Positions 1 to 11,679 of a stretch of DNA of 64,000 nucleotides are shown here, piece by piece (position 1 is the stretch's first letter; each line of letters starts with the position of its first letter). Under the pieces are notes generated by a model. The model saw only the letters and a list, made by a program, of their open reading frames with translations, made no database searches and was not told the origin of the DNA. This DNA is from Formicarius rufipectus (Eukaryota; Chordata; Aves; Passeriformes; Formicariidae), in the NCBI GenBank assembly GCA_013399695.1, contig VXAU01000683.1, forward strand, positions 2,392,780 to 2,456,779, read 5' to 3'. The translations under genes and the position numbers were made by a program.

Positions 1-153
1 TGGGGTTTTTTTCCCCCCAAACGGGGCTACTCTCTCGCCGTTTGTCGCCCAGGCAGGGGGCAGCTTCGGGCTGCCGAGCGGCCGCAGCAGAGCCCCGTAG
101 GGTGGGTTTCCCCCGCCGCGCAGCGGGGCTCGCCCGCCCGCTCTCGCACCCAC

Positions 154-223
154 CTTTCTGCGCCCCGGTGCCTCGCACCATCAGGACGAGGAGGAGGAGG
201 AGGAGGAGGCTGGGGCGGAGCAG
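154..223 (-). CDS. Candidate first coding exon with signal peptide (partial; start hidden by the gap)
   Basis: Read on the minus strand, 223 down to 154 stays open and encodes L-L-R-P-S, seven leucines, V-L-M-V, then R-G-T-G-A-Q-K. This has the layout of a eukaryotic signal peptide: a hydrophobic core, then a short polar stretch with a plausible cleavage site after the alanine in G-T-G-A. The frame ends at a good splice donor: the exon would finish AAAG at 154 and the intron would start GTGGGTG at 153, giving a phase-1 junction. No usable start codon is visible before the leader, so it should lie inside or beyond the N gap (224-329). An ATG occurs inside the hydrophobic core but would remove most of the leader. 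Signal-peptide exons ending in phase 1 are common in secreted and single-pass membrane proteins. The CTC repeat could also be a simple repeat in a 5' UTR. I do not recognise the gene. Confidence 0.42.
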
Positions 224-329
224 NNNNNNNNNNNNNNNNNNNNNNNNNNNNNNNNNNNNNNNNNNNNNNNNNNNNNNNNNNNNNNNNNNNNNNNNNNNNN
301 NNNNNNNNNNNNNNNNNNNNNNNNNNNNN
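224..329. other. Assembly gap (106 N)
   Basis: There are 106 undetermined bases in the middle of the CpG island, directly after a GAG/CTC triplet run. Avian GC-rich promoters are often missing from short-read assemblies, and this gap probably hides the start codon of the leftward candidate exon. Confidence 0.99.
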
Positions 330-620
330 CGCTTCCTGCCGCTCCCCCTTCGCCCCCCGCCCGGGCAGCGGAGCCGCCGGGGCAGCCCCGGGAGGGGACG
401 GGACCCCCAGCACAGCACAGCGTGGTTCGCAGCCCCGACCCGCCCCCAAAGTCCCGCTTCGTGCCTTCGTTACGAGTTGGCTGGGAGTCTTTCACCTTTT
501 TTTGTTTTTGTTTCCTCCCCTCCTCCTCAAGTCGGGAATAAGCGAGGCAAAATTGCTGGGAGGGAAAGCCAAACCAAACTCCTTGGAAGCGCGGAGTGTT
601 GCTGCTGTTAATAGGAGAGG

Positions 621-3084
621 ATAATGTCCCCCCACGGAAATGCAAATGCAGCTCGGTTACGAGGTCCCCCACTGCGGTTCAGTCCTTGTCCCCCAGCTTT
701 TGAGCTGTGTGTAGTCAGAGAGCCTTGCCTTGGGAGGCTGAATTCACCCATGGGCAATTGACACTTGGGGGGAAAAAAAAAAGTAACTTTCAAGGCTTAC
801 GGTGACGAGAAGACAAAATAGCAAATTTGCATGAACTTGCAGTAACCATACTGAATTAGGTTCCTCTAGGTTGTCGAGCATGTTTGGGAGGGGGGCAAAA
901 GGCATGCTAAGCACTGGTAGGATCAAAGAATCATCATCATCGTGCAAGGGAGCACCTTGTTATGTGTTTTTCAGTGGTAGATGAAAAGAATGTAATTGTC
1001 AGATGCTGATGAAATGTTGCCGTGTCTGCGCTTCCACAGCTGCAGTCACAGCACAGGTTCCTCCCAGCGAGGTCGAGTGCAAAGAGCCACACCTACACAG
1101 ACATCATCTCGCAGTTCTCTCAGCTCCATAATTGAAACCTACTCAGCACTCCGTTGACCATTCTATCTCTCACCACAAAGCAGAAGGGACTTTGGACTCC
1201 ACAGGTTCCAAAGATCAGCCTCTCAAGCCAGTAGAGGCATCATGGTTCATCCTTTCTGTCGTGGAAGGGCAAGTCAACCCCTGGTGGCATCCAAATCCAG
1301 TGGTACCACTGTAAAAAGTGTCTTAAGGAAGCAATCATTCTTCACTTCTCCCAAACACTTCTAGGAAACTGACACTGCTTTCCTGGCCAGGGTAGTCCAG
1401 TGCTGGCTCCACCAAAATGTCAGGAAAACCATCTCAGGAGTCAGTCTTACCCAATCCACAGAGTTTCTTGGAGAACTATTTCGATTACATTTACTATTCT
1501 TTTAACATTACTGTTACTTGTTAAGAGACTGAAAACTGATCTATGTCCAAGTCTATGCTTAGACTTGTTTGGCCCACACTTGTGCCATATCTGCCAAGAG
1601 GTGGCTTCTCATGTACTTGGGGAATGACAAAAGTGAGAATTTTAGAACATTTCGTATTTTCCCTTTTAAAACCTTTTAAGTGACACAGGACCAGACTCCA
1701 ATGAAAACAAAGTCAGTGGAAGGATATCACAGATGAGACTGTTTTAAGCCAGCTTGTAAGATGTAATAGTCAACAAGACACTGTGCAACACATAATGGAA
1801 ATTAATCGGAAACAATTTATATGTGTTCCTTTGTCTTCCATTCACCAAACAGAGAAGTTCATGCCATAGATCATGTGAAGGGGTTGTATCAGTACAATAA
1901 AACATCCTTTCTGTACTACAGAGAGCACATTCCTAAGATCACTGATCATTAGTGGTATTTGTTGTGTACTGGAAAAATCACTGCTTGAATAATTTGTGGC
2001 TTAGTCGTGCCATGAATTAACAGGAGCATCCTACACAAATGTCAGTCTCTGGTGGACTTGATAGAGTTTTCCTCCTGCATTATGCTCTGTTGTGTGGTTC
2101 ACTTGATTTGACTGTTCTAAATGTTTTGATTTGTTCATGTAAAAAAGGAGTATCTGAATCTGTGAGAAGGTTGATTTCTAAATGTGGTGTGAAAACTTGC
2201 AGAATTCCTAAGAGAAACCAGAGGCCAGATTTGCTTAATCTATCTTGGAGGTTTGTCCTGAAGCCACATTCCTTGACCACAAATGGTTTTTATGGAGCCT
2301 TGGGTTGCATATTTTGCAAAGGGAACACCATTCTGACGAGAAGCAGTGACAAACTGTTATACACTCTAAAAGCCTTAAAGATTCATAGAATCTACAGAGC
2401 CAAAGAGTTAGCAATGCAGCTGCTTGGAAGGCTTGTCTTAATACATGTAACAAAACAATCTGAAGATTAGATAAATCCACATGGTCACCCTGGCTTTCAG
2501 AATATTCCTTCTTCTCAGAAGATTTCAGCACAAAATGAGTTTAGGTACACCAGCTTCAGAACACTGCACATTTTGGTCTGTGAGAGTTCCCAGGCATCTC
2601 CTCCGGGGGAAACAGAACCGGGTAATAAAAGACTCCATTTTAGTTTGTGACTTAGAACGGTCCCTGTCATCAAATCAAAACAGATACAGAGTTAAAATGC
2701 TGTGGGAAGCAAATACAAATATAATAACATATGATACCAATCTCATAAGGCAAGTTGCCAACACACATTAAGAAATCAGCACAAATACTGTTTTTCAAGA
2801 TAATAAGACAGAATACCAAATCAGCGTCTTACTGCTGATAGGAGGATGTTTAGCCAGCTAAGCATTTCTGTAATGTTTCCTTCCCATTGTGAGTAACTTC
2901 TAGAGGTAACTGAAACTATCATCTCCATCTGGTTCTCTCATTTTCCCTTGAGAAGCTTCTGAGCACTGGGCTTCTTTCCCACTGTAGCTCTCTAGCTTTT
3001 ACATTCTTTCATTGCATTTCTAAAGCTGAATTCAGCTGAAGGGCAGGGCTGCTATTCAGAGGGAGCTCCACAAGAGCAATTCCG
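621..3084. other. Unique non-coding DNA flanking the CpG island
   Basis: No gene or classifiable repeat is visible. The composition changes quickly from GC-rich to AT-rich after about 800. An open frame of 143 codons at 2039-2470 (plus) resembles no family I know and is not longer than expected by chance. The stretch 1020-1450 is somewhat richer in G+C and could be proximal regulatory sequence, but I see no defining motif. Confidence 0.5.
640..647 (+). promoter_or_regulatory. Octamer motif ATGCAAAT
   Basis: A perfect octamer (ATGCAAAT), the binding site of POU-family factors such as Oct1/POU2F1, sits at the island edge. It lies about 310 bp from the far edge of the gap, so it would be upstream of the leftward candidate gene. 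An exact 8-mer occurs by chance roughly once or twice in this window, so function is inferred from position only. Confidence 0.35.
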
Positions 3085-3700
3085 AGGTCCTGCATCAGGG
3101 AAGGAATAGCCCCATGCGACAGTACAGGCTGGGAGCTGTTTGGAACAACTGCACAAAAAGACCTGGATGTCCTAGTGGATAATTTGAACGTGAGTCAGCA
3201 GTGTAACCTTGCAATAAAGGCAATCAACAGTGTCTTGAACTGTATTGACAAGAGGGTCAGGGAAGTGATCATTCATAAGGCTTCTCCTGAGCACTGGGAC
3301 CACTTTTGAGCCCTCTCTAGCACAAGAACAATATTGGCAAATGGGACAGAGTCAGTCAAAATGCCTTCAAAAGAGCCAGGGGCTGGAGAGCATGATGCAC
3401 ATGAAGCGGCTGAGAGAGCTGGTTATTTTGATCTCGGAGAATGCTAAAAGAAGACCTTGTTGCTGCTTACAACTTCCTGACTGCAGGACAGGATTGGAAA
3501 AGGATCTAGCTTCCTCTCAGAGGTGCACAATGATGGCACAAGAGCCAACAGACACAAGTTGCAACATAGTAAATTCCATATTCTAGATAAAAGGGAGAAA
3601 ATACCATGCGGGTGGTTAAGCACCAGACTAGGTTGCTCAAAGAAGTTGTAGAATCTTCAAAATGCAAACTTCTTCACTATTATACAGGGATGTCTTGGTG
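3085..3700 (+). mobile_element. CR1 LINE fragment, plus orientation, old
   Basis: The sequence aligns in order with the end of CR1 ORF2 and the start of its 3' region. It has 'caggctgggagctg', 'gacctggatgtcctagtgga', 'agtcagcagtgtaacc', 'gggaagtgatcattc', 'ggctgagagagctgg' and finally 'gggtggttaagcac...gttgctcaaagaagttgt'. Substitutions and small indels break the reading frame, so it is a dead copy. The terminal octamer repeats are not recognisable. CR1 is the dominant avian retrotransposon and is usually 5'-truncated. Confidence 0.8.
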
Positions 3701-6700
3701 CCACTCTAAAAGGATCATTTAATATTAAAGGAAATCTTTAATTTCCATGAGTAGGTAGACATTTTACCTGAGAGTAGATAGGTCCAGTGTCCTGCCCATG
3801 AATAACTGGACCCAGGTCAACAGGTGGGTTTAACATATGCCATATACCATGTCTACATCTGTCCAGGTTTTAGAGTATTTAAAGGGATTATTCACTGAAA
3901 TACAGCTTCATAATTTAACAGCTACAACAACACTGGAACAAAATCTCACCTTTTCTTATTATTTTTAATTATTAAAAGTATTTGAATTAAACAGAAATTG
4001 TTATGGAAAAAGATATTGTTCTTCTTTCTGCTTCTTGGAAAATGCATTTTAGTAAATGGTTGTGTAGCATTTTAAATTAAATATCCAAAGAATACCCATG
4101 AAAAACTATGAGTAATTTAAGCTAGGATTAGATCTAGAGAATGAAAACATCTCTGGAGCTTCAGGAGTTTTTACACGGGATTTCAAATGTTATTTTAGTA
4201 ACCGTTGTTACTACTAACCTACAGTCAGGCTGAATGGCTGGTGCCTGGTCTTGCAAACACTTCCAGAATCCTGCAGTGTGCTCTGTGGCACGAGCTAAAT
4301 GTGTGGTACTGGAAAACTGCAGGAGCTAGACCTTAGGATCTAGCTTTTGTTGCTCTTGGCTACTCTTTTCCATCTCATTTGGGATTTCTTGTTTTTGTTA
4401 TAGCTTTCAGTAAAAATCCTTCTACTCGGCCTCTCTTCAGTTTAGTTTTTTCTTTGTTCCAGTTTTAATTGCCTATATGCAGATTTTTTTTAGAATAATA
4501 ACAAAATCCTACTTGCAGAATGGATTGTAATTCATCCTTTTAGAAAGGAAAATGGGTATTGATTATTATTCACATCAATGGATGTAATTGGTCTTGTCCT
4601 CAGAAACACATTTACAAAACCACCATGATATATTTACCTAAGATAAATTTTTAATTCACTTCAGATAGTAGCCTCATGACTGTACCTAAAGCACGTTTAT
4701 CTGACACTGTAGAGTTATTTGGTTGTTGAGTGGTTTCTGTTTTTAAAAGAGACTAAACACTTAACTTTTATTTCTGGGTCAAATCTGTTAATTTTACTGT
4801 GCTTAAAGTCATTATCAGGAAAATGGTAGCAGAAATTCCAAAACAATTTTCTTTTACATTTTTACTGCATTGTATATATGAAACAATTTAGGGATGCTGG
4901 GGAAAAAAAATAAGCTATTCTTTGCTTATATTAACAGGGTAAAATAGAGAAGGAAAATATTAGGGATGGTCTCATAGTCTGTCTTCTACCCTTGAACAAG
5001 TTCATGTTTATTGGATCAATGCCTACTAATCTACTAAGACCCTTCAAGTAAAAACAGTCAGAAAAACATTAAAGGCTAATTGTGTCTAACTGTGGACTTG
5101 GTATACTTAAATCAAAGTAGTATTTTGAAGTAGTGAGCAAGCTAAATTCCTAGGATGCAGTGAATCCTAGGGGTCAGTGAAAGCTGAAGGAGGAGGCATT
5201 GATTACTATAGGGTTAATTAAACCCGTAAGCACAGGCAAAATTTCACTCATGGCTTTAGCTTCTATGGGAACACAGACTTAAGTCTGTATCTATTTTGCT
5301 GCATCAGGAATCATGAGTCTGCTGCTTCGGTTATTTCCATGGATTTGATCTCTATTTTAAGGTTAACGTATTGTTCTTCGCATTCTCTTCGATATTTTGC
5401 TTTTTTGTCATGATTTTGGTTTTCTCTTTTAACTTTTCTTCTTTCATGCAAAGCCCAAGTTGAAAAAAAAACATTTCATGGCATACACCTCCTCCAGGTT
5501 CTGTATCCTGCATATATTGTTCTAGTCCTTTTCTCTGTCCTGCACCTTTACTTGTTCTTGCCTCTGAATTACTTTAATCACTGTACCAAGTTGAATTGTG
5601 GTTTGATTTGTACTGATTTCTGCTTCCAATCTCATTGACCAGTGGGAACTAGAAAACTTTTAGATGCAGTTCTTTACTGATATATTTACATACTCGAGGA
5701 GAACAGATCGCATTTATGATATTAGGAAAATAATTAAGAGCACCCTTTCCTTAGTCCTTACGAAGGTGAGAGGAATTGTCACGTTTCAGCCCTTTTTATC
5801 CAATCTAAAGAAAATGCTATGTCCATATATCAATGTCAGAGATTAATATAATGTGAAGTTGTAAGATATTTGTGCCTAATACTGCCTACAGGGGAGCCTC
5901 AGATGTAGACAGAACCTTGAGGTGAGACCATGATGTTACAGCGTGGGATCTGTGAAGACAATGTCTGGAAACTGAGATCTAAAAGGAAAAACTTAAGCAA
6001 CTTTCCTGTTTCACAAGTAGATGCAGATGAGATTGGTAATTTCCTTAGCAAATAAATTAATTTATTTAAAGAGTTTATACTTTGCCTGCTTTTAGATCGT
6101 TGGTCAAGGTATGAACATGTTGATACCAACTCTTTCTCTTCCAGACAAAGAAATTGGAGAGAAGCCTGATTTTTTTTTTTCCTGATTGACTGTAGTCCCA
6201 CCAAAGCAAACTGAGTTGAGTTCAGCCGCAACTACGTTAGTGCAGTGATGAGTAAAATGAACTGTAGTGAAAAGAGGAGGTTTGAAATATGGAAATATAT
6301 TCTAGGAGCCTGATATCTTTTGTACAGATTTAAGGAATGTTTTACTGATGGGCAGCCCTAACTGGTGCTGATGAAATTCAGAGCTTGAACTGCAGGCAAA
6401 AATGACTCAACTTCAAGAAAACTGGTGTAGCATTTAACTGAAAGACTAGAGAATTATAAATTTAAACGGAAGGAAGCCTGAAAATATTAAAACCTTTGAA
6501 AGAAATCTTACAGTTTGATAAAACAATACATGAAAATTAGAGCATATGATCAAATTTTGAGTAGAAATAGAGCTGTTCTATATGAAATCCAAGCTGTGCA
6601 CAGGGCTAATGCTTCTGCCTGGAGAACAGCATAGCCAGTTACTATAAAACCCATAAAGTTGTGTTGTTTTCTGTTATTGCCAGCACTTGGATGCCAGCAA

Positions 6701-9700
6701 GCAATGAATGTGCAAGAGTTTCAAGAATCAAAATACAAATAAAAAAAAAATATAAAAGACATTACAAATGAGTAAGTTTCTAGCCCTTATGACTGTTGAA
6801 ATAATTTGAAAAGATGGCCCAAATCAACCAGAAGGTTTGAAGAAAGACTCAGAATTGCTGGCCTCATGTCTTCTTAAAATAGCATTTTCAGCCCTAGCAT
6901 TATTTTTTTTCCATTTTCAGACATACAAGACAAATACAACACACACTCCTCTTGAAGTGCAATGCCACAGCTTCTCTGCTGACACATGTCCCAGTGTCCT
7001 TCAGGCAAGACTTTGTGAGAAAGGTGCTGGATGAGTTGCTAGGTGAGATTATAAATCAGTAGCGTCAATCTCTCCAGTGAATGAGATGTGAGTTTTACAA
7101 ATGTTTGTGGAAATTGATTTGGAGAGACTCATGAAGAATTTGGACAGAGAGTTGCAACAGATGGAAAGGAAAAGGTTCACTAAATCATACCTTATGGGCA
7201 AACTTAATGGGAAAGAATTACTGTATTGGACATTAGGGGGTTAGAGCAGTAGCTGCCAGGCTTCCTGAGACAAGACACAGCAACACAGATGTGTGCCATT
7301 GTCCTTGGAAGTCCTAGACTGGGTGCGTTTGTGCAGTAGTTGTGTTAAGTGAGAGGGGAGGTATGGCAGCCTAGCCTGCTCTATGAAAAGGAAAATGTAG
7401 GGCATCCTTGTCAAAACGGTTGAATGGGAGTGTAGTCCATACTTTTCAATTTATTTCTAAATGTTAGAAATAAATTCTGCAGCTGTTGTTGTGTTAAGAA
7501 GGAAAATAGTGTCTTTCCAGAGAAACTGGAAATATATTTTAAGCAGAAAGGATCAGTGAGATGTTGCAGACCAGAAGGGTCTTTTAATTAGGTTAGATGA
7601 TCATGAAGTACATGATTACATCTCAGTGTAAGCAGAAATCTCCCTATTTGGACTCCAGTTCAGTCCAGGAGGGTGTCAAAAGCGGGTATGGCTTTGGTGG
7701 CATACTCGTATCTCTGAGGTCCAGTCCCTTAAACAACGATACAGCAACGGGAGAAAGGAGGTGAACTAAGGGAAGCACTTCTTTAACCAGGACCAGGAAA
7801 GCTTCCTGTAGCCTCTCATGCAAGTTGTAACAATGGGAATCAGTCAGCAGTGCTGATGTTTTTCTTTTGTCACCTCCAGTACCCTGAGGCAGCATTAGCC
7901 CCTTCATTTTTATGCTAGTGTGCACAGTGTTCTCTGGGATATATTTTATGTTTCTGTCGTGATTTATATTTAACTGTCCATAACAAAGGCCAGATGATCA
8001 CCTCTGTTATGCAAAGGAATGCATGGAGACAGCAAGGAAGTCATAACAGACAAGTGCCATTCTGTTCAAGGGGCTCTCTCTCTCTATCCATTGACCTTTT
8101 GATAGCTTTCTTGCTTGCAAATTCTCATTCAGGAGGAAGAGTACAGTCTGCTGGAAGGTAATGAACTCGGTTAGAAACCACTTTATGTCACAGCAGAGAC
8201 TCAGCTTACATGGGGAAGGATACACAGGATATTAAAGGTGTTCCGTAAGTGAAAGCCTTGTTACTTTTAGGCTTTCAGTGCGTGTAAACTCTCAGTAGTT
8301 TAAACGAACAGGCTTGCAATGCACTGGTTGTTTAAGACAGAGAAAGACTTATTTTAATGACATGCAATTAGGTAGGGTATCTATGCTTAGGGAAAGAAGT
8401 ATAAACAATCTACATGTAATTATCAGGAAAATATACTTCATATAGACTATTGTCTAGTTATACTTACATATCTTTCTCATTTTATATTTGTGTTTTTAGA
8501 GATAGTGAACTGTGGACCTCCAGAATGTCAAGAAGCCATTCTCTTCAGCTTAAGCTAAATAATCAAGCTCCCAGGAACTTGAGGGAGAAGAAGTTATAAA
8601 GTTATAAAGAAGTTATAAAGGAAGAGCTTTCCCTGACCAGCAGAATTGTGTCAATATAATTGTGTTGTTCTAGTGGAAGCAGCTTACATTCAAACATTTT
8701 GTGCCATAAAAAAAGATAATATAGTACTTCTGGTATTTAAATATTACAAATACTAAAAATTATTTTATAAAAGCTCTTTTTAAGATATAATACTAGGGAT
8801 TAATATTCAGTTGGGATCCAGACCCTGAGCCTTAGAGATAGCTGTAAGACCTGATAGCATTGTGAATATTCATATTTTGCATTCGCTTGAATAGATTAAG
8901 TTTTACCTGTATGGATTAATATGTATGTTTTTTATTTTCTTTCTTCTTTTTGGTTAGGAAGAGAAAGAATTTTGGGGAAAAGAAAACCAAAAAATAAACA
9001 AATTGATACATTAACAATTGCACATATATATGTGTAAAATTAAGACATTCATAAATTTAAAAATCAATAATTCAAATGGGTTTCCAGAAGGTAGGGAGAT
9101 GATGATGCTGATGATGAATTCTGTGTGAGAGTAGAATATTCAAAATCTTTGTCCCAGGACAACAGATAAGGTAGGCTTGCAGCCTCCATTGTGTAAATTA
9201 TGCGAGAAGAGGCCAAAAGCTCTGGTTCTGGATAATTCCTGAGCTTTGGGAAACTTGACTCAAAATTTGTGGCAAAATCCTGTTTCTGAAACCTGCATCA
9301 ATGCCCTTGTATCTCTTCTACCAGCTGCAGTCCTCCTTCAGTGGGTTAATTTCTGAAGTTCCCTTCTCACTCTGTATTGATCTTGAAGTTTGTGGTTTCC
9401 ATTTCGAGTCTAAAGAGGGATTTGTGTGCCTGAAACATTCCTTTTTCACATCCCATTGGCTTGATGAAAAGACATTACCTCTCCATACAGCCCTTGCCTG
9501 TGTGCCTCCTGGGAAAAAAAATGCAAGCTATAATGAGAGCAACTCACAACAGATTCAACCTGGAAATCCTCATAGAAAAAAAAACCTTTACAGCCAGCAG
9601 ACGTTGCACCTAGTCTGACATACCAGGTTTTGGACCTGTACTCCTCATATAAAGCCCCTCTCAGAAGAACTGAATCAAAATATCTAAAATCAATCAATAT

Positions 9701-10504
9701 CATATTTATGTATAAAACAGACTAAGGGACACAATTTGACCTTTTGGTAACTCACCTGCTAACAAAAGCGAGGTCTCACAGGATTTACCTCTTCATGCTC
9801 AGTGTGGGGCAACAAGCCAGTATAACATCTGCTCAGTATGCACTGCAAAGCAAATGAACAATGCTCACACCATTAATCAGCTTGTCCAAGTGAATAAAAT
9901 GTCAAAACCTGATGTAAGAAAGCTTGGCTTTAAAAGCAAACATTTCATGTGGATCTGCATGTGTCCATCTAATGATGGATTAGTTAACCCTGGAAGATGA
10001 AGAATGGCTCCAGCCCTAATGGTTGAGCGGGATTGCATCTAAATCTGACAATGTACAAAGAAAGACTGTAAAGAAATTAGAGATATGGGAACTAGTTTTG
10101 TAAAAATCAATCACCAGCCATTGCTGCCTCAAACTTCAGTGCGTGGTACTAAACAGAGTGAATAAAGCACACCTTGTTTTGAATCCTACCTACAGGTTGC
10201 AAGCTATGCATTAAAAGTAAGATTTTTCATTCATAGAATTCTTAAAAGGCAGATAGAATTTTCCCCTTCCCCTCCTTTGCTGAGCCACAGACAGGAATGG
10301 TACCTCAAAGAGAAAAAATATCTGGAATTCATTTCAGTGGAATAGATGCAAAGCAGTGCAGCTGTACTTTAAATCTGGGGTCAAATTATGAGTGAAAACT
10401 GAGGAACAGTCAGTAAAGGGTGCTGATACTTCCTTGTTTAATGAGGAGTAGAACATCTGTCAGGGAAAGAGAAGGTAGGGAACACAGACACATGGAAGCT
10501 ACAG
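3701..10504. other. AT-rich unique DNA without genes
   Basis: No convincing gene or RNA is visible. Minor features are a homopolymer T run near 6170-6180, an A run near 6742-6751, three copies of GTTATAAA at 8593-8620, a self-complementary ACATATATATGT near 9022-9033, and a short GAT triplet run near 9100-9118. A GC-richer patch at 7640-7930 and an open frame at 9301-9618 show no family resemblance. Ancient repeats too eroded to recognise by eye may be present. Confidence 0.5.
8593..8620. repeat. Short tandem repeat, three GTTATAAA units
   Basis: GTTATAAA occurs at 8593-8600, 8601-8608 and 8613-8620. The first two copies are adjacent and the third follows after 'gaag'. This looks like local slippage duplication, and nothing indicates a function. 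Confidence 0.8.
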
Positions 10505-10830
10505 CTGGAAAAAATCTCTGCTAGCCAGCTTAAAAATGCAGGACCTATTCTATTGCTTTGTCAAATCTGCTTTTGAAACTCTGAGGCTTTTCTGCTTCCA
10601 AGATTCCCTTTGGAAGATGTCTCTGGACTGTAGTGTAATTTTTGTCTCAGTATAATTTGTTCTGATATATATATATATTTTTAAACCTGAATTTCTTCTC
10701 ATAATTACTAGCACACCTCTTTGTAATACAGTAAAAGTTCACCTCCCTCATTAGCATTCACTACCTTTCTTTCAGGGTCTGATTCTCTTATATCATACCC
10801 TAAACTTGTCCCACTGAAAATTACCAGGAT
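10505..10830 (-). mobile_element. Probable ancient CR1-type LINE 3' fragment, minus orientation
   Basis: The order of blocks matches the reverse complement of an old CR1 3' region: 'caaatctgcttttgaaactctgagg', 'gcttccaagattccctttgga', and then 'taaacctgaatttcttct', which corresponds to the usual 'taacctaaatctcct' block. An (AT)n microsatellite (about 10663-10678) has grown inside it. Divergence is high, so subfamily and exact ends are uncertain. Confidence 0.5.
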
Positions 10831-11679
10831 TATTCAAGGCGTGGGGCTCTAGCCTTAAAGAATAAAGTGAGCATCACTGGAATAGGTAAAACGTGTCTTT
10901 GAAGAAAAAAAAAAAGAGATGCTTTTTCACTATGGAGAAAAGACCATGTATTTTATGCATCAGTCTCTTCATCACTATAAATCAGAGACTTGGTAAAGAG
11001 AGTTGCCATCACATGAACTGAGAGATGTGCTGTTCTAATAGAAGAAATATATTATTTTTCTGCTTTAATGTTTTTCATTTAGCTTGGGGAAGGAAAAAGC
11101 TTAAGAATTTACTGTAGAATGCTATTGAGTAAGGATTATGTCTTTGTTCCAACTGGCTAAAGAACAACAGTAACATAAAATAATTTTGGATATGATGATC
11201 ATGAGTTAGATTGGAATCAATACAAATTAAATTATTGCAAATAATCAAAAAGCAGTGTTGAAAAAAAAGAAGACATTTTATAGAACAAAAAGAACCATTT
11301 GGAGAAGTCGCATGGACTGAATAGTTTGAAGTCCTGAATGTTGAGAAAGTTTGGGAGGATTTGTAAGTAGGAGATGCAAAAAACCTCTGTAACTTGAAAC
11401 CCAAGAAGAGAAGAACACTCTTAGAGGAGGGATCTGACTGTAACTGGGTAAGCACCTACCTGAAAAAATATATTAGAAGTAAACAGAAGTTTAGGGGAAA
11501 AAAAAGAAAAAGTCTGCCTTGGAGATCAGTAAAAGTAGCAGCAAAGTGAGAATTGCCAAAAAGACAAAAAAAAAAGTTTAGGGGTGTGGGAGGTGGGGAG
11601 GGCAGAGACCTTAGTCAATTAAAAAAATGATTCACTGTGCATTTTTAACAAATCAGAAATGAATATCTGCTGAAGACAC
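10831..11679. other. AT-rich DNA, possibly the continuation of an old CR1
   Basis: A-rich on the plus strand, with several A runs (near 10903, 11262 and 11565). There is no convincing gene. The part after 11100 could be the more decayed upstream portion of the CR1 copy starting near 11680, but I cannot align it by eye. Confidence 0.35.

Larger units (their letters stand above)
1..620. promoter_or_regulatory. CpG island, probable promoter and first-exon region
   Basis: This segment is very rich in G+C and in undepleted CpG dinucleotides, whereas the remaining 63 kb is AT-rich and CpG-poor. Unmethylated islands of this kind mark most vertebrate housekeeping and developmental promoters. The island runs off the left edge and is interrupted by an assembly gap, so its full size is unknown. 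It contains a candidate minus-strand first coding exon (154-223), which would make roughly 330-620 the 5' untranslated region or core promoter of a leftward gene. I see no TATA box. A bidirectional promoter, or a plus-strand gene with a non-coding first exon here, remains possible. Confidence 0.8.

Noticed and set aside
42..672. Long open frames through the CpG island and the N gap
   Set aside because: They count N as codons, and high G+C removes stop codons by composition. Arg/Pro/Ala-rich translations are typical of non-coding CpG islands. Only the minus-strand leader frame has supporting signals.
2039..2470. 143-codon open frame, plus strand
   Set aside because: No domain, no signal peptide, no promoter context, and a length within chance expectation for 64 kb of AT-rich DNA read in six frames.
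3341..3586. 81-codon open frame inside the first CR1
   Set aside because: It does not follow the ORF2 reading frame of CR1 and lies in a decayed copy.
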